This document shows, piece by piece, positions 1-9,316 of a DNA stretch of 64,000 bases. The notes below the pieces were generated by a model. That model did not search any database and was not told where the DNA came from. It saw only the letters and a program-made list of their open reading frames with translations. This stretch comes from AP-15 sp963703665 (GTDB lineage Bacteria; Pseudomonadota; Alphaproteobacteria; ATCC43930; CGMCC-115725). The DNA lies in the NCBI GenBank assembly GCA_963703665.1, contig CAVPFB010000005.1:343680-407679 (forward strand), given 5' to 3'. Position 1 is the stretch's first letter. Each line of letters starts with the position of its first letter. A program made the translations under genes and the position numbers.

Positions 1-984
1 CCCGTTCAAGCCGTTGCAGGTTAATAGATGGCCGTCCGCGGTCATGGCCAAGGCCAGCGGGCGTTTCAAAAGGCCGTCCTTGGTCACCACCCGCCCGGTG
101 CCGGCGCTGGTCGTCCGCGCCGTCGCGTCCGGGATCGCGACGATCTGGTTGCCGAGCGCATCCGACACGTAAAGCGTATGATCCGGGCCCAGCGCCAACC
201 CCGTCGGGCCAATCAGAAAGACGTCCTTGTCCGCCCTCTGGCCAAAGCCGTTCGCCACCACGGTTTGGTTGGTGATCACCGGAGGCTGTCCCGGCGGGAT
301 CGACAGCTGGAGGCGCAGGACGGTCGCCTTGTTGACAGTCACCGGGGAACCCCCGGCATCGTGCACCTCCGGGCCGGGCACGTCAAAACCAGCCATGCTG
401 ATGAACAAGGTCGCGGTCGAGCCGTTGTCGATCGTCGCCATATTGCCCCACGGACCGTTGATGGTCGGACCGGCCCATACCGTGGTCAGCCCGCCATTGG
501 CGTTGAGCACCAAGAGACAGCCATTGCCTTTGGTGCGGGTGGTCCCGTCAGTGCTGGGAGTGCTGCCGACGATAACCCAGCCGCTTTTCAGCAATGTCAT
601 CGCCGTGGTCAGCCCGACGCCGCCGGGACATTGGGCGACGTTCTGCGGCAATTTGGCAAACAGCGCCGTCGATTTGGTCGATGGGTGGTAGCTGATGATC
701 GTCGTGCCGGTACCCTGCAGATTCGACAGGTTGTTGAAATTATCGACCAGGACATCACCCTGCTGGATTTTGCCGATAGTGGCGGGGGCGACCACGACCG
801 CGTAGGGATTGAGATCGCCATTGTTGGTGATCGTGGTGGTCTGGGTGACGTGCCGGTGGATCGTGTCGAGCAGGCCCGATGTGTCGGCCGATCGCGCCGG
901 GTGAGTCGGGATCGACACCGCCGCGAGGAGCACGGCAAAGATGGCGAGACCCGTTTTCGAAAAACCTCCGCGGCGACGCTCCAT
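1..984 (-). CDS. Secreted NHL-repeat (beta-propeller) protein, C-terminus outside window
   Basis: Minus-strand reading frame opening with ATG at 984 behind a good ribosome site (GGGAGCAGGAG) and still open at base 1, so about 328 residues are seen and the end is missing. Residues 1-35 form a signal peptide (basic MERRRGG start, hydrophobic AIFAVLLAAV core, cleavage near PARSAD). Later residues carry recurring blocks of the NHL/Vgb type, such as LALGPDHTLYVSDALGNQIVAI and LALAMTADGHLLTCNG, which in that family build a beta-propeller. Substrate unknown. The plus-strand frames in this stretch look like shadows: they lack such motifs and have atypical composition. Confidence 0.75.
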   Translation of the reverse strand, partial: MERRRGGFSKTGLAIFAVLLAAVSIPTHPARSADTSGLLDTIHRHVTQTTTITNNGDLNPYAVVVAPATIGKIQQGDVLVDNFNNLSNLQGTGTTIISYHPSTKSTALFAKLPQNVAQCPGGVGLTTAMTLLKSGWVIVGSTPSTDGTTRTKGNGCLLVLNANGGLTTVWAGPTINGPWGNMATIDNGSTATLFISMAGFDVPGPEVHDAGGSPVTVNKATVLRLQLSIPPGQPPVITNQTVVANGFGQRADKDVFLIGPTGLALGPDHTLYVSDALGNQIVAIPDATARTTSAGTGRVVTKDGLLKRPLALAMTADGHLLTCNGLNG

Positions 985-1166
985 GGCTCCTGCTCCCGCT
1001 ATCTCGGCACCGAAACCGTCCCACATGGACGCTGCGAATAACTCGCATTCACATTTCTACCTCCATCCGCCAAGCCGCGTCAAGACGAGAGCCCGAGCGC
1101 GCCGCGCATAGCGCGTCTGCATCAGATGCGGTCGGACCGCCGAGATGATTCTGTAACCCCAATGCC

Positions 1167-2678
1167 TCAAAACGTGAGGTTCACTCGAAACCCGAGCACT
1201 GCTTCGTTCTTGATCGTCTGGTTGGGAACGTTCGGATTGGCAATGCCGCCGCTCGGGTTGAGCACGTACTGGAAGTCCGGCTGAAGCTGAACCGCCGGGG
1301 TCAGCTGATACTGATAGGTCAGCTCGATCACGGTCTCGCCGGTTTGTGCCGGGACCAATCCGCCCGTATAGAAAGCCGTTTGCTGGTCGAGCGCGGCGGC
1401 GGCCCCGCTGACCCGGCCATATTCCATGGCGAGCCCGGCCGTATCGTCCGGGCGGTCTGCGAGCGGCGCATGCAGGGTCAACCCGGCATTCAGGCTGAAG
1501 ACCACCGGGCTGCGGTCGCCTTGCGGCGTTCCCATCACCCGGGTGAAGAGGTTCAGCGTGCTTCCGGAAGAGGATTGCCACAGCATCTGATCGATGACGG
1601 CATAGATGCTGTAATTGCCCCGGTGCTCCAGCGGCATCCCGTTGCTCGCCGGATTGGCAAGGGACAATCCCATGTTGTCGAGCCGCAGATCGTCGAAGCT
1701 TTCGCTGTTGTACCAGAACCCGACCTTGAAGGTGCCCGGATGCACCTCCCCCTGTCCCGACGTGACCATCGCGCCGAGCGCTGGATAGGCGTATTGCAGT
1801 TCACCGATCACCAACACCCCGCCATTGAGCGGAAAGCTGGTGCCCGATGGATTTTGCTGTTGGGGATCGCCCAAATTGTTGGGGGCCGGGTTGCCGTTCG
1901 TCACCGCCAATAGGCCCGTCAGCGAGTCGGTCGGCCGCCCGCGCACCCGCACCCCCAGCGCCGAGAGCGGATAGGCCGGACCGCCGCCGGGCAGATCGGC
2001 TGAAGGCACCAACGGCCAGCCGAACATCGTGTTGACGAACAGCAGAGAGTTCTGGCTGACGATGAATTCCTGATCGAGGCTCTGCTGACCGATCTTCACA
2101 TCGAGCCGATCCTCGTTCAGAAATTTCTGCTGATACCAAAGTTCCCAAAGCCGAGCGCCGGCATCTGCCTCGATCCCGCTCGCGGTTTGCAAGGTCAGCA
2201 GGTTGTCGGCGCTGAGATTGCGGCCGTGGATCTGTAAGGCGCTAGCGCGAAACGTGCCGCCGTACCAGCCGAACGCTTGCTGGGTGTCGAGCTGCAGCGC
2301 CATCTGCGTGAGGCCGTCATATTCGAAGCCTTGCCTGACGCCACCGGTCGCGTTGCCGAGAACTTCGCTGGTCTCCGAGACAGCCAAGGAGATCCCGTAT
2401 GTGCTGAGCAGAGTGCGCAGGCCCCACATATCGCCGAGCAGATTGCTGCTGCGCGATACCCCGGTCAGAAACCCGAAAGGGTCCTCGAGAATGCTTTCGG
2501 ACGAGCTCGGCTGAAGGGTTTCCACCCCTCCCGGCACCAGCAACGGCGGCGGCGCGGCGGCGGCGGGGCCCGAGCCCAGGCCGGCCGATAGGCAAGACGC
2601 GGCGAGCCCAAAGGCAACAGGCTTGACGACAGGTCGGGGCCAGGTCTGTCCCGGCGCGAATGAGCGGTGCCTCCGCAT
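1167..2678 (-). CDS. OprB-like carbohydrate-selective porin
   Basis: A 503-residue outer-membrane protein. The first ~45 residues look like an export signal ending in PAAAAPPP. The body has the pattern of the OprB family: LLGDMWGLRTLLSTYGISL near residue 80, then alternating amphipathic strands (YGGTFRASALQIHG, LWELWYQQKFL, KIGQQSLDQEFIVS, KVGFWYNSESFDD), and it ends in aromatic-terminated FRVNLTF, typical of a BAM-recognised C-terminal strand. Family role: diffusion of sugars or other small solutes across the outer membrane. A GTG one codon upstream (2681) is an alternative start. It is divergent from the first alpha-hydroxyacid dehydrogenase, so a link to uptake of organic acids is possible but inferred. 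Confidence 0.85.
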   Translation of the reverse strand: MRRHRSFAPGQTWPRPVVKPVAFGLAASCLSAGLGSGPAAAAPPPLLVPGGVETLQPSSSESILEDPFGFLTGVSRSSNLLGDMWGLRTLLSTYGISLAVSETSEVLGNATGGVRQGFEYDGLTQMALQLDTQQAFGWYGGTFRASALQIHGRNLSADNLLTLQTASGIEADAGARLWELWYQQKFLNEDRLDVKIGQQSLDQEFIVSQNSLLFVNTMFGWPLVPSADLPGGGPAYPLSALGVRVRGRPTDSLTGLLAVTNGNPAPNNLGDPQQQNPSGTSFPLNGGVLVIGELQYAYPALGAMVTSGQGEVHPGTFKVGFWYNSESFDDLRLDNMGLSLANPASNGMPLEHRGNYSIYAVIDQMLWQSSSGSTLNLFTRVMGTPQGDRSPVVFSLNAGLTLHAPLADRPDDTAGLAMEYGRVSGAAAALDQQTAFYTGGLVPAQTGETVIELTYQYQLTPAVQLQPDFQYVLNPSGGIANPNVPNQTIKNEAVLGFRVNLTF

Positions 2679-3004
2679 CACTTCAAGAGCTCCGATCGGT
2701 TGTGCGATCCGTCGCTTTTCGATTCCGCGGGTTTGACCCGCCCGGGTTCAACGTGTGCGCCGGACGATAATGCGACTGAGTCGTAATACCAACGCAAACG
2801 CGAGTTAGTCGCATCAGCCATGCAGCCTGCGCTGCACAGCGGTGCCAGAGCGGTCCGCCGGCGACGCCCTATCGCGTGACGCCCACGGCGCAAAAGCGGC
2901 CCGACGCGGCGCACACCCCAGCCCCGCTTTGTCGGGGATTGTCGAATGACACAAAAATACGCAATGCTGCGTTGTTTTGGCGCGGGCCGGGGAGAGGCGC
3001 AAAG
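2679..3004. promoter_or_regulatory. Divergent intergenic region between porin and lactate dehydrogenase
   Basis: 326 bases without a supported gene, between two divergent starts, so it should hold both promoters. An 8-base inverted repeat, ATGCGACT at 2770-2777 and AGTCGCAT at 2807-2814, sits inside it and could be a regulator site. No convincing -35/-10 pair was identified. Confidence 0.35.
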
Positions 3005-4198
3005 ATGAACATCGACAAGGCCGTCAACATCGAAGACCTGCACCGCATGGCCAAGCGGCGGCTGCCGAAAATCGCCTTTGATTTCATCGAAGGCGGTCTC
3101 GAAGACGAGCGCGGCCTCGAAACCAACACCTCCGCCTTTCACAAGCACCAGTTGTTGCCGCGCTACCTCGTCGACGTGTCGACGCGAGACCAGACAAAGA
3201 CGATCTTTGGCCAGACCTTTGCCAGCCCGTTCGGGATTTCGCCGACCGGCGGGGCCGGGCTGTTCCGTTTCCACGCCGATTTGATGCTGGCCGAGGCCGC
3301 GCGCGACGCGAACATCCCCTACATCATGTCGGGCGCCAGCAACGATTCGATCGAGGCGGCGGCCAAGGTCGCGCCGAAAAACCACTGGTATCAGCTCTAC
3401 GCCGCGCGCGATCCGACGATCAACGCCGATTTGATCCGGCGCACCGCCGATGCCGGGCTCGGGGCGCTGGTGCTGACCGTCGACACCCCGGTCGGGTCGA
3501 AACGCGAGCGCAACATCAGGAACGGCTTTGCCAATATCCGCGGCGGCCTGTTCCAGGCGTTGAGCCTGAAGCCGTCGATCCTAATGGAGGCGATGACCCA
3601 TCCGGGTTGGATCGTCGAATATCTGACGCGCGGCGGCGGCACGCCGATGCTCGGCAACTGGCAGCCTTACGCCCCACCCGGCTCAAATGCCGAAGAGGTC
3701 TATAAACACGCCTCCTCGGTGCGCCCGTTCAACGCCCAGACCTGGCGCGACCTGGAGACCTACCGCAAGCTGTTCCCGCGCGCCCTCGTCGTAAAGGGCA
3801 TCATGAGCCCGGCCGACGCGTTGCGCTGCGTCGAAATCGGCTGCGACGGCATCCTCGTGTCGAACCATGGCGGACGCCAGCTCGACCAGGCGCCGGGCTC
3901 GCTCGACGTGTTGCCGGCGATCAAGGCCGCGGTCGGCGACAAGCTGACCCTGCTGCTCGACAGCGGGGTGCGCCGCGGCGCCGATATCCTGATCGCACTG
4001 TGCCTCGGCGCCGATTTCTGCTTCATGGGTCGCCCGACCCTCTATGGCGCCGCCGCCGGCGGCCTGCCCGGCGTCAAAAAGGCGGTCGACATCTTCGTCA
4101 ACGAGATCGACCTGGTCATGGGCCAGATCGGCTGCCCGAGCCTCGATCAGCTCGGCCCCGATTTCCTGTGGCACGACGACTGGCAGACGAACCGCTGA
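3005..4198 (+). CDS. lldD: FMN-dependent alpha-hydroxyacid (L-lactate-type) dehydrogenase, copy 1
   Basis: A 397-residue enzyme of the FMN alpha-hydroxyacid dehydrogenase family, which oxidises L-2-hydroxyacids such as lactate or mandelate to 2-oxoacids. Visible landmarks: LPKIAFDFIEGG near residue 20, PFGISPTGGAGL (FMN site) near 78, the catalytic histidine in VSNHGGRQLD (His about 288), the substrate/flavin lysine in VVKGI, and the phosphate-binding DSGVRRGADI and GRPTLYG blocks. Start chosen at 3005 because GGGGAGAGG lies upstream and the two paralogues begin identically. This is the only intact one of three tandem copies (the others begin at 6662 and 8058). Confidence 0.9.
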   Translation: MNIDKAVNIEDLHRMAKRRLPKIAFDFIEGGLEDERGLETNTSAFHKHQLLPRYLVDVSTRDQTKTIFGQTFASPFGISPTGGAGLFRFHADLMLAEAARDANIPYIMSGASNDSIEAAAKVAPKNHWYQLYAARDPTINADLIRRTADAGLGALVLTVDTPVGSKRERNIRNGFANIRGGLFQALSLKPSILMEAMTHPGWIVEYLTRGGGTPMLGNWQPYAPPGSNAEEVYKHASSVRPFNAQTWRDLETYRKLFPRALVVKGIMSPADALRCVEIGCDGILVSNHGGRQLDQAPGSLDVLPAIKAAVGDKLTLLLDSGVRRGADILIALCLGADFCFMGRPTLYGAAAGGLPGVKKAVDIFVNEIDLVMGQIGCPSLDQLGPDFLWHDDWQTNR

Positions 4199-4375
4199 TC
4201 TGCGATCCCCCAGGCGCTCCTTCATCGGTCCCGTCTGGGTCGTCCGCTGACTCGATGTTGAGGGTCCACTGGGTAAGCCTGGCACCTCGCGCAGGTTACT
4301 CGCCTTACGCTCCCTTCAACGCCGCGCGACTGTTTGCTATATACCACTCCTTGCCGCGGTCAGGGGCCGCAGGAT

Positions 4376-5161
4376 ATGCCAGAGCGGAAAGCGATCGCGC
4401 AACGGCTTCGCTTCGAGGTTTTTAAGCGGGACAAGTTCACCTGCCAGTACTGTGGGCGGGCGGCCCCTGACGTGATCCTTAACTGCGACCATCTGCACCC
4501 GATCGCGGAGGGTGGAGACACCGATATCCTGAATCTTATCACGAGTTGTCGCGACTGCAATGGCGGGAAAGGGAAGAACCCGCTGGAGACTAATACAGTC
4601 CTTGATAAGCAGCGTGCAATGCTTGGGGATCTTGAGGAGCGACGGCAGCAGATAGAGATGATGATTCAGTGGCGAGACGAATTGCGCGCGATTTCCGGCG
4701 ATGTTCTTAATATTGTATGCGACCGTCTTCGTGAGAAGACAAATGGCGTCTATGGGGCAAACGAGTCTGGAAAAGCACACATTCGCCGATGGTTAAGGCG
4801 ATTCACGGTAGCGGAGGTGCTGGATGCCTTGGATGAGTCATTCGATGTGTATCTTCGCTTTAACGAGAATGAACCAGATTCCGATAGCTGGGAAAAAGCG
4901 TTTCGACAGATTCCTAAGTTCGTCGGGATCTCAAGGCAGGAGAAAGCTAAGCCTCACATAAGACGGCTGCTCTACATTCAGGCTATTATTCGAAATCGTG
5001 CTCATGCTCCTAGGTATAACTGTGTGGAGTATCTTGAACATCTTGTTATATGCGGTGCTGACCTGAATGACATGGAGACCCGCGCGAAGCGGATCGGTAA
5101 GCTGGAAGACTTTGAAGGCCCCTACGACTCTTGGTTAGAAAAGGTCGGGAGACGCTTCTGA
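4376..5161 (+). CDS. HNH endonuclease-domain protein
   Basis: 261 residues. The N-terminal ~60 residues are a complete HNH nuclease fold: zinc CxxC (CQYC), DHLHPIAEGG with the catalytic D-H, an N in ILNLITSC, and the second zinc pair CRDCN. The remaining ~190 residues are helical with no domain I recognise (heptad-like LEERRQQIEMMIQWRDEL, then a charged C-terminus). The start ATG at 4376 places the HNH domain right at the N-terminus. Codon use is visibly more A/T-rich than the flanking genes (ATT, AAT, TAT, CTT codons common), which indicates horizontal acquisition. It could be a stand-alone defence or mobile-element nuclease; its specific target is unknown. Confidence 0.85.
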   Translation: MPERKAIAQRLRFEVFKRDKFTCQYCGRAAPDVILNCDHLHPIAEGGDTDILNLITSCRDCNGGKGKNPLETNTVLDKQRAMLGDLEERRQQIEMMIQWRDELRAISGDVLNIVCDRLREKTNGVYGANESGKAHIRRWLRRFTVAEVLDALDESFDVYLRFNENEPDSDSWEKAFRQIPKFVGISRQEKAKPHIRRLLYIQAIIRNRAHAPRYNCVEYLEHLVICGADLNDMETRAKRIGKLEDFEGPYDSWLEKVGRRF

Positions 5162-5346
5162 TATTCGATTTCTCTGAAGAATTAGCAAGCGTAGCGCGAA
5201 AAAAAGGAGTGCCTCTCGCCAATTTGCCGCTTGCATCCTCAATAAAATGGGGCCGATCACCGCCTCGCTCATTCACCATACGACACGCCGCGATGGCGGA
5301 ACCGTAGACTACTCGACTGATGGCCATCGGATAGCTATCTCGGCTG

Positions 5347-5390
5347 ATGTGCACGCACAGCGTCGCCGAAGCCAAGAACCAGCTGGACGC
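5347..5390 (+). pseudogene. Truncated Phd/YefM antitoxin, cut by insertion
   Basis: From the ATG at 5347 the frame reads MCTHSVAEAKNQL, almost identical to the start of the intact antitoxin at 5923 (MSTHSVAEAKNQL). Homology stops abruptly at about 5388, where the sequence runs into the IS5-type remnant. It is therefore the 5' end of a duplicated antitoxin gene that was interrupted; the rest of that copy and any toxin partner are missing. Confidence 0.7.
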
Positions 5391-5713
5391 CTCTAAAAAC
5401 CGGTGGTTTTTGATAGCGAATCGCCCGCTCTGTGGGGTTGGGGTGTGGGGGATCGGTAATGGCAAGCCAACCCGGTTTTTTCGCCGGTGATGAGCGGCTG
5501 AAAGCATTGTCGGCAGCGGGCGACCCGCTGGAACGGCGCGCGGCGGTGATCGATTTCGCGGTGTTTCGCGGCGAACTGGAAGCGGCGCTGGCGCGTTCGG
5601 ATCGGGTGAAAGGCGGACGGCCGCCTTATGACGCGGTGCTGATGTTCAAGGTGCTGGTCGTGCAGACGCTGTACACGCTGTCGGACGACCAGACCGAATA
5701 CCAGCAAGCGTAG
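5391..5713 (+). mobile_element. IS5-family transposase remnant (N-terminal fragment)
   Basis: An ATG at 5459 opens an 84-residue frame matching the N-terminal DUF772-like region of IS5-family transposases: FFAGDERLKALSAAGD, then KGGRPPYDAVLMFKVLVVQT and LYTLSDDQTEYQ. The catalytic DDE domain is absent and the frame ends just where a dispersed repeat begins (5709). The palindromic AAAAACC-GGT-GGTTTTT at 5394-5410 may be the left end. Non-functional. Confidence 0.75.
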
Positions 5714-5799
5714 GGCGGAACAGCGCAGCGCCTTCCGCCGAATGGGTCGCCGCATCCCTGTACATGACGGCGGGTTACGCTTCGCTCGCCCACCCTACG
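5709..5799. repeat. Dispersed MITE-like repeat with terminal inverted repeats
   Basis: Begins CGTAGGGCGG and ends CCACCCTACG, near-complementary ends around a GC-rich core. It abuts the truncated transposase end, suggesting nested insertion. Non-coding. Confidence 0.5.
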
Positions 5800-5889
5800 A
5801 CTTACAGCGCTTTCCATGTCACTGAACTTACGCTAGCGGCGCGCCGCCGCGCAACACGCCTCGGATAGGGCTTCTGCGTTGGGCTCGAC

Positions 5890-5913
5890 GGATAGCCATC
5901 ATATGATGGCTAT
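5890..5913. promoter_or_regulatory. Palindromic operator candidate of the toxin-antitoxin operon
   Basis: A 24-base perfect palindrome (GATAGCCATCAT then ATGATGGCTATC) ends 9 bases before the antitoxin ATG. Phd-type antitoxins repress their own operon by binding such palindromes, so this is the likely autoregulatory site. Confidence 0.6.
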
Positions 5914-5922
5914 CTTCACGAG

Positions 5923-6174
5923 ATGAGCACTCACAGCGTTGCCGAAGCCAAGAACCAGCTGTCTAAGCTGATCGACCGCGCTCTCAAGGGCGAGGGTGTC
6001 GTCATCACCCGCCGCGGCGGGCCGGTCGTCGAGCTAAAGCCGATCCGACCAGCGCCGTGCCCGATTACCGAAGCCGACATCGAATGGCTCCAGGCAAACC
6101 TTGTCGGGCGAAAGATGCCCGAGATTGATGCGGGTCAACTCGTCAGCGACATGCGGGACGAAGGCGAAAAGTGA
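5923..6174 (+). CDS. Phd/YefM-family antitoxin
   Basis: 83 residues. The N-terminal 45 residues match the Phd/YefM DNA-binding fold (SVAEAKNQLSKLIDRALKGE, then VVITRRGGPVVELKP). The C-terminal part (ITEADIEWLQANL to SDMRDEGEK) would bind and neutralise the toxin. The stop overlaps the GTG start of the PIN toxin gene (GTGA, 6171-6174), the standard coupled toxin-antitoxin layout. The preceding AT-rich inverted stretch (GATAGCCATCATATGATGGCTATC, 5890-5913) is a good candidate for an autoregulatory operator. Confidence 0.9.
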   Translation: MSTHSVAEAKNQLSKLIDRALKGEGVVITRRGGPVVELKPIRPAPCPITEADIEWLQANLVGRKMPEIDAGQLVSDMRDEGEK

Positions 6175-6591
6175 GCCTTTATCTCGACGCGAGTGTCCTT
6201 GTTGCCCTGTTTGTGATCGACCCGGCAAGCGCGCGCCGCGGGCTTTTTGGCATCCCATCCGGCAATTATTCTGGTCGGCGATTTTGGCGCGGCGGAGTTC
6301 TCGTCGGCGCTGGCCCGACGGGTGCGGACGCACGACCTCACTCGCGAGGATGCGCTGCTCGCGTTCGAGCACTTCGACACCTGGACGACCAGGGCCGCAG
6401 GCCGACGGGAGATTACGACAGCCGATATCGGGGCGGCGGATCAAGTTTTGCGGCGTCTCGATGTCAACCTTCGCACGCCCGACGCGCTGCACATCGCGAT
6501 CGCCCAGCGGCTCGACGCAACTCTCGTCACGTTCGATTGGGGCATGGCGGCTGCGGCCCGCGCGCTCGGCATGGCGGTCGCGACGCCCTGA
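6171..6591 (+). pseudogene. PIN-domain (VapC-like) toxin, frameshifted
   Basis: Begins with GTG overlapping the antitoxin stop. The first ~24 codons read MSLYLDASVLVALFVIDPAS; the rest of the domain is in the +1 frame (ASHPAIILVGDFGAAEF to the stop at 6591). Joined, the PIN ribonuclease acidic residues are all present: Asp in YLDAS, Glu in GAAEF, Asp in RTPDALH and Asp in VTFDWG. Removing one G from the GGG run near 6239-6241 restores a ~139-residue toxin. It is either inactivated or, more likely given the rest of the window, a sequencing indel. Confidence 0.75.
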
Positions 6592-6661
6592 CGGGTTGTC
6601 GGCAGGGTTGGGAATCAGCATTGTTGGCTGATCCGACACCTGTCCGCGAGCACCCGAGGCA

Positions 6662-7854
6662 ATGAGGATCGACCAAGCCGTCAACATCGAAGACCTGCAT
6701 CGGATGGCCAAGCGGCGGCTGCCGAAGATCGCGTTCGACTTCATCGAAGGCGGGCTCGAGGACGAGCGCGGGCTCGAACGCAATACGTCGGCCTTTCACC
6801 GGCACCAACTGTTGCCGCGCTATCTCGTCGACGTCTCCACGCGCGACCAGACCGCGACGTTGTTCGGCCACACCTATGCGAGCCCGTTCGGCATCTCGCC
6901 GACCGGCGGCGCCGGGCTGTTCCGGCGCGGCGCCGATCTGATGCTGGCCGAAGCCGCGGCCAAGGCGAACATCCCCTACATCATGTCCGGCGCCAGCAAC
7001 AATTCGATCGAGGCGGCGGCGCGGATCGCCCGCGATCACGCCTGGTACCAGCTCTACTCTGCGCGCGAGGCCAAACTGCGCGAGGACATGATCAGGCGCA
7101 CTGCCGACGCCGGGCTCGGCGCGCTGGTGTTGACCGTTGACGTGCCGGTCGGCTCGAAGCGTGAGCGCAATATCAGGAACGGCTTCGCCAATGTCCGCGG
7201 CGGTCTGCTCCAGGCGCTGAGCCTGAAGCCGTCGATCCTGGCCGAGGCATTGACCCATCCCGGCTGGATCGTCGAATACCTGCGCCACGGCGGCGGGACG
7301 CCGATGCTGCAGAACTGGCAGCCCTACGCGCCGAGCGGCGCCAACTCCGAACAGTGTACAATTTCGCGCGCTCGCTGCAGCCCTTCAACGCGCAGACCTG
7401 GCGCGACCTGGAGCGTTATCGGCGGCTGTTCCCGCGCGCCTTGGTCGTCAAGGGGATCATGAGCCCGGCCGATGCAGTGCGCGCCGCCGAAATCGGATGC
7501 GACGGGATCATCGTCTCGAACCACGGCGGCCGTCAGCTCGACCAGGCACCGGCTTCGCTCGACGTGCTGCCGGCGATCAACCAGGCGGTCGGCGACAAGG
7601 TCGTCGTGATGCTCGACAGCGGGGTGCGGCGCGGCGCCGACATCCTGATCGCGCTGTGCCTCGGCGCGCGCTTTGTCTTCATGGGCCGGCCGACGCTCTA
7701 TGGCGCCGCCGCCGGCGGCCTTCCGGGGGTCCACAAGGCGATCTCGATCTTGCGCGGCGAGATCGATCTGGTCATGGCCCAGATCGGCTGCCCGAGCCTC
7801 GCCGAGCTCGGCCCCGATTTCCTGTGGCGCGACGACTGGCCGCGCAACGAGTAA
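6662..7854 (+). pseudogene. lldD: Alpha-hydroxyacid dehydrogenase, copy 2, frameshifted
   Basis: Same family and same start sequence as copy 1 (MRIDQAVNIEDLHRMAKRRLP). Frame 1 runs to residue ~231 (GANSEQ), and the remainder (VYNFARSLQPFNAQTWRD to DDWPRNE) lies in the next frame. The break is at about 7354: CAGTGTAC instead of the expected CAGGTGTAC, one G missing from a GG pair. All catalytic blocks are otherwise kept (VSNHGGRQLD, DSGVRRGADI, GRPTLYG). Full length after correction is about 397 residues. Probably functional if the indel is an assembly error. Confidence 0.85.
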
Positions 7855-7904
7855 TCGTGTTCGCTATGACGTGAAGTGGAGGGTTGGGGTACCTGCACTG
7901 TCGC

Positions 7905-7962
7905 CATCCCGACACAGGTCGGGACCCACCCAGGGCCTGGGTACCGGCCTTCGCCGGTATGG
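7905..7962. repeat. Dispersed palindromic repeat, copy A
   Basis: CATCCCGACACAGGTCGGGACCCA followed by a second stem ending in CGGCCTTCGCCGGT. A close relative lies at 45961-46020. Two hairpin stems (CCCGACacaGGTCGGG and ACCGGCCTTCGCCGGT) are seen. An intergenic repeat between copies 2 and 3 of the dehydrogenase; no coding content. Confidence 0.55.
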
Positions 7963-8057
7963 ACCAGAAAAGAATTGCAAATCAGATCCCGCAACCGTGC
8001 ATTCTGCGGCGCACGTGGCTAATCGAACAAACTCATCCGTCGGAGGTCAACGAAACC

Positions 8058-9255
8058 ATGAAACTCGACCAAGCCATCAACATCGAAGACCTGCACAAGA
8101 TCGCCAAGCGCAAATTGCCGAAGATCATCTTCGACTATATCGAAGGAGGCGTCGAGGACGAGCTGGGCCTGGAGCGAAATCGCGCCGCCTTTCACAAGCA
8201 CCGGCTGCTGCCCCGCTATCTCGTCGATGTGTCGGTACGCGACCAGTCGGCAAGCGTGTTCGGCCATACCTATTCGAGCCCGTTCGGCATCTCGCCGACC
8301 GGCAGTGTCGCCCTCTATCAACGGCGTGGCGGCGAAATGTTGCTGGCGCAGACGGCGGCTGACGCCAATATTCCGTACATCATGTCAGGCGCCGCCAACT
8401 TCTCGATGGAAGAGGCGGTCAAGGTTGCGCCGAATAATCTTTGGTTCCAGCTTTATGCCGCAAAAGACCCGAACCTGACCGACGCGCTGATCGGCCGGGC
8501 GCGCGATTGCGGCGTCGGCGCGCTGGTGCTGACCGTCGATGTGCCGGTGCATCCCAAACGCGAGCGCAACTGGCGCAACGGCTTTGCCACCATGCGCAAC
8601 GGCGGGGTCATGGAGGCTCTGAAGCTGAAGCCGTCGATCCTGCTGGAGGCGATGACCCATCCTGGCTGGGTCGCCGACTATGTGCGGCACGGCGGCGCGC
8701 CGACCTTGGCCAACTGGGCGCCGCATGCCGGCGATGGTGCGACCAAGGCGGACGCGATCCGGCTCGGCCGCAGCCAGACCCCGGCGTCGGCGCAGACCTG
8801 GCGCGATCTCGAACGCTATCGCCGGCTGTTTCCCGCGTCCGCTCGTGGTCAAGGGCATCCTGCACCCGGCCGATGCGATCCGCGCCGCCGAAATCGGTGT
8901 CGACGGGATCATCGTCTCGAACCATGGCGGCCGCCAGCTCGACCAGGCCCCGGCCTCGCTCGATGCGTTGCCGGCGATCAAGGCCGCGGTCGGCGACAAG
9001 CTGACCGTGATGCTCGACAGCGGGGTGCGGCGCGGCGCCGATATCCTGATCGCCCGCTGCCTCGGCGCGCAGTTCGTCTTTTTCGGGCGGCCGACGCTCT
9101 ATGGCGCGGTGGCCGGCGGGATTACCGGGGTCAAAAAGGCGGTCGATATTTTCAGAAGCGAGATCGACCTCGTCATGGCCCAGATCGGCTGCCCGAGCCT
9201 CGACCAGCTCGGCCCCGATTTCCTGTGGCGCGACGACTGGACCCAGAACCGCTGA
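8058..9255 (+). pseudogene. lldD: Alpha-hydroxyacid dehydrogenase, copy 3, frameshifted
   Basis: ATG at 8058 follows CGGAGG. The protein (MKLDQAINIEDLHKIAKRKLP...) is more divergent than copies 1 and 2, with changes around the substrate region (PTGSVALYQRRGGEMLL, VPVHPKRERNWRNGF). The frame breaks near 8832, where TTTCCCGCGTCC should be TTTCCGCGTCC, one extra C in a C run. The C-terminal half continues in the next frame from RPLVVKGILHPADAI through VSNHGGRQLD to DDWTQNR. Corrected length is about 398 residues. Family role: oxidation of an L-2-hydroxyacid; the sequence drift suggests a different substrate from copies 1 and 2. Confidence 0.85.
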
Positions 9256-9316
9256 GCGCGCCGTGCAAGACGTCCCGGCCGGGCGACTTTATCCGACCGA
9301 GTAAGCTGCGGGCTGG

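Noticed and set aside
28..1041. Long plus-strand open frame of 337 codons
   Set aside because: Antisense to the NHL-type gene, which has signal peptide, ribosome site and repeat motifs; the plus frame is Arg/Gly/His-rich with no family pattern.
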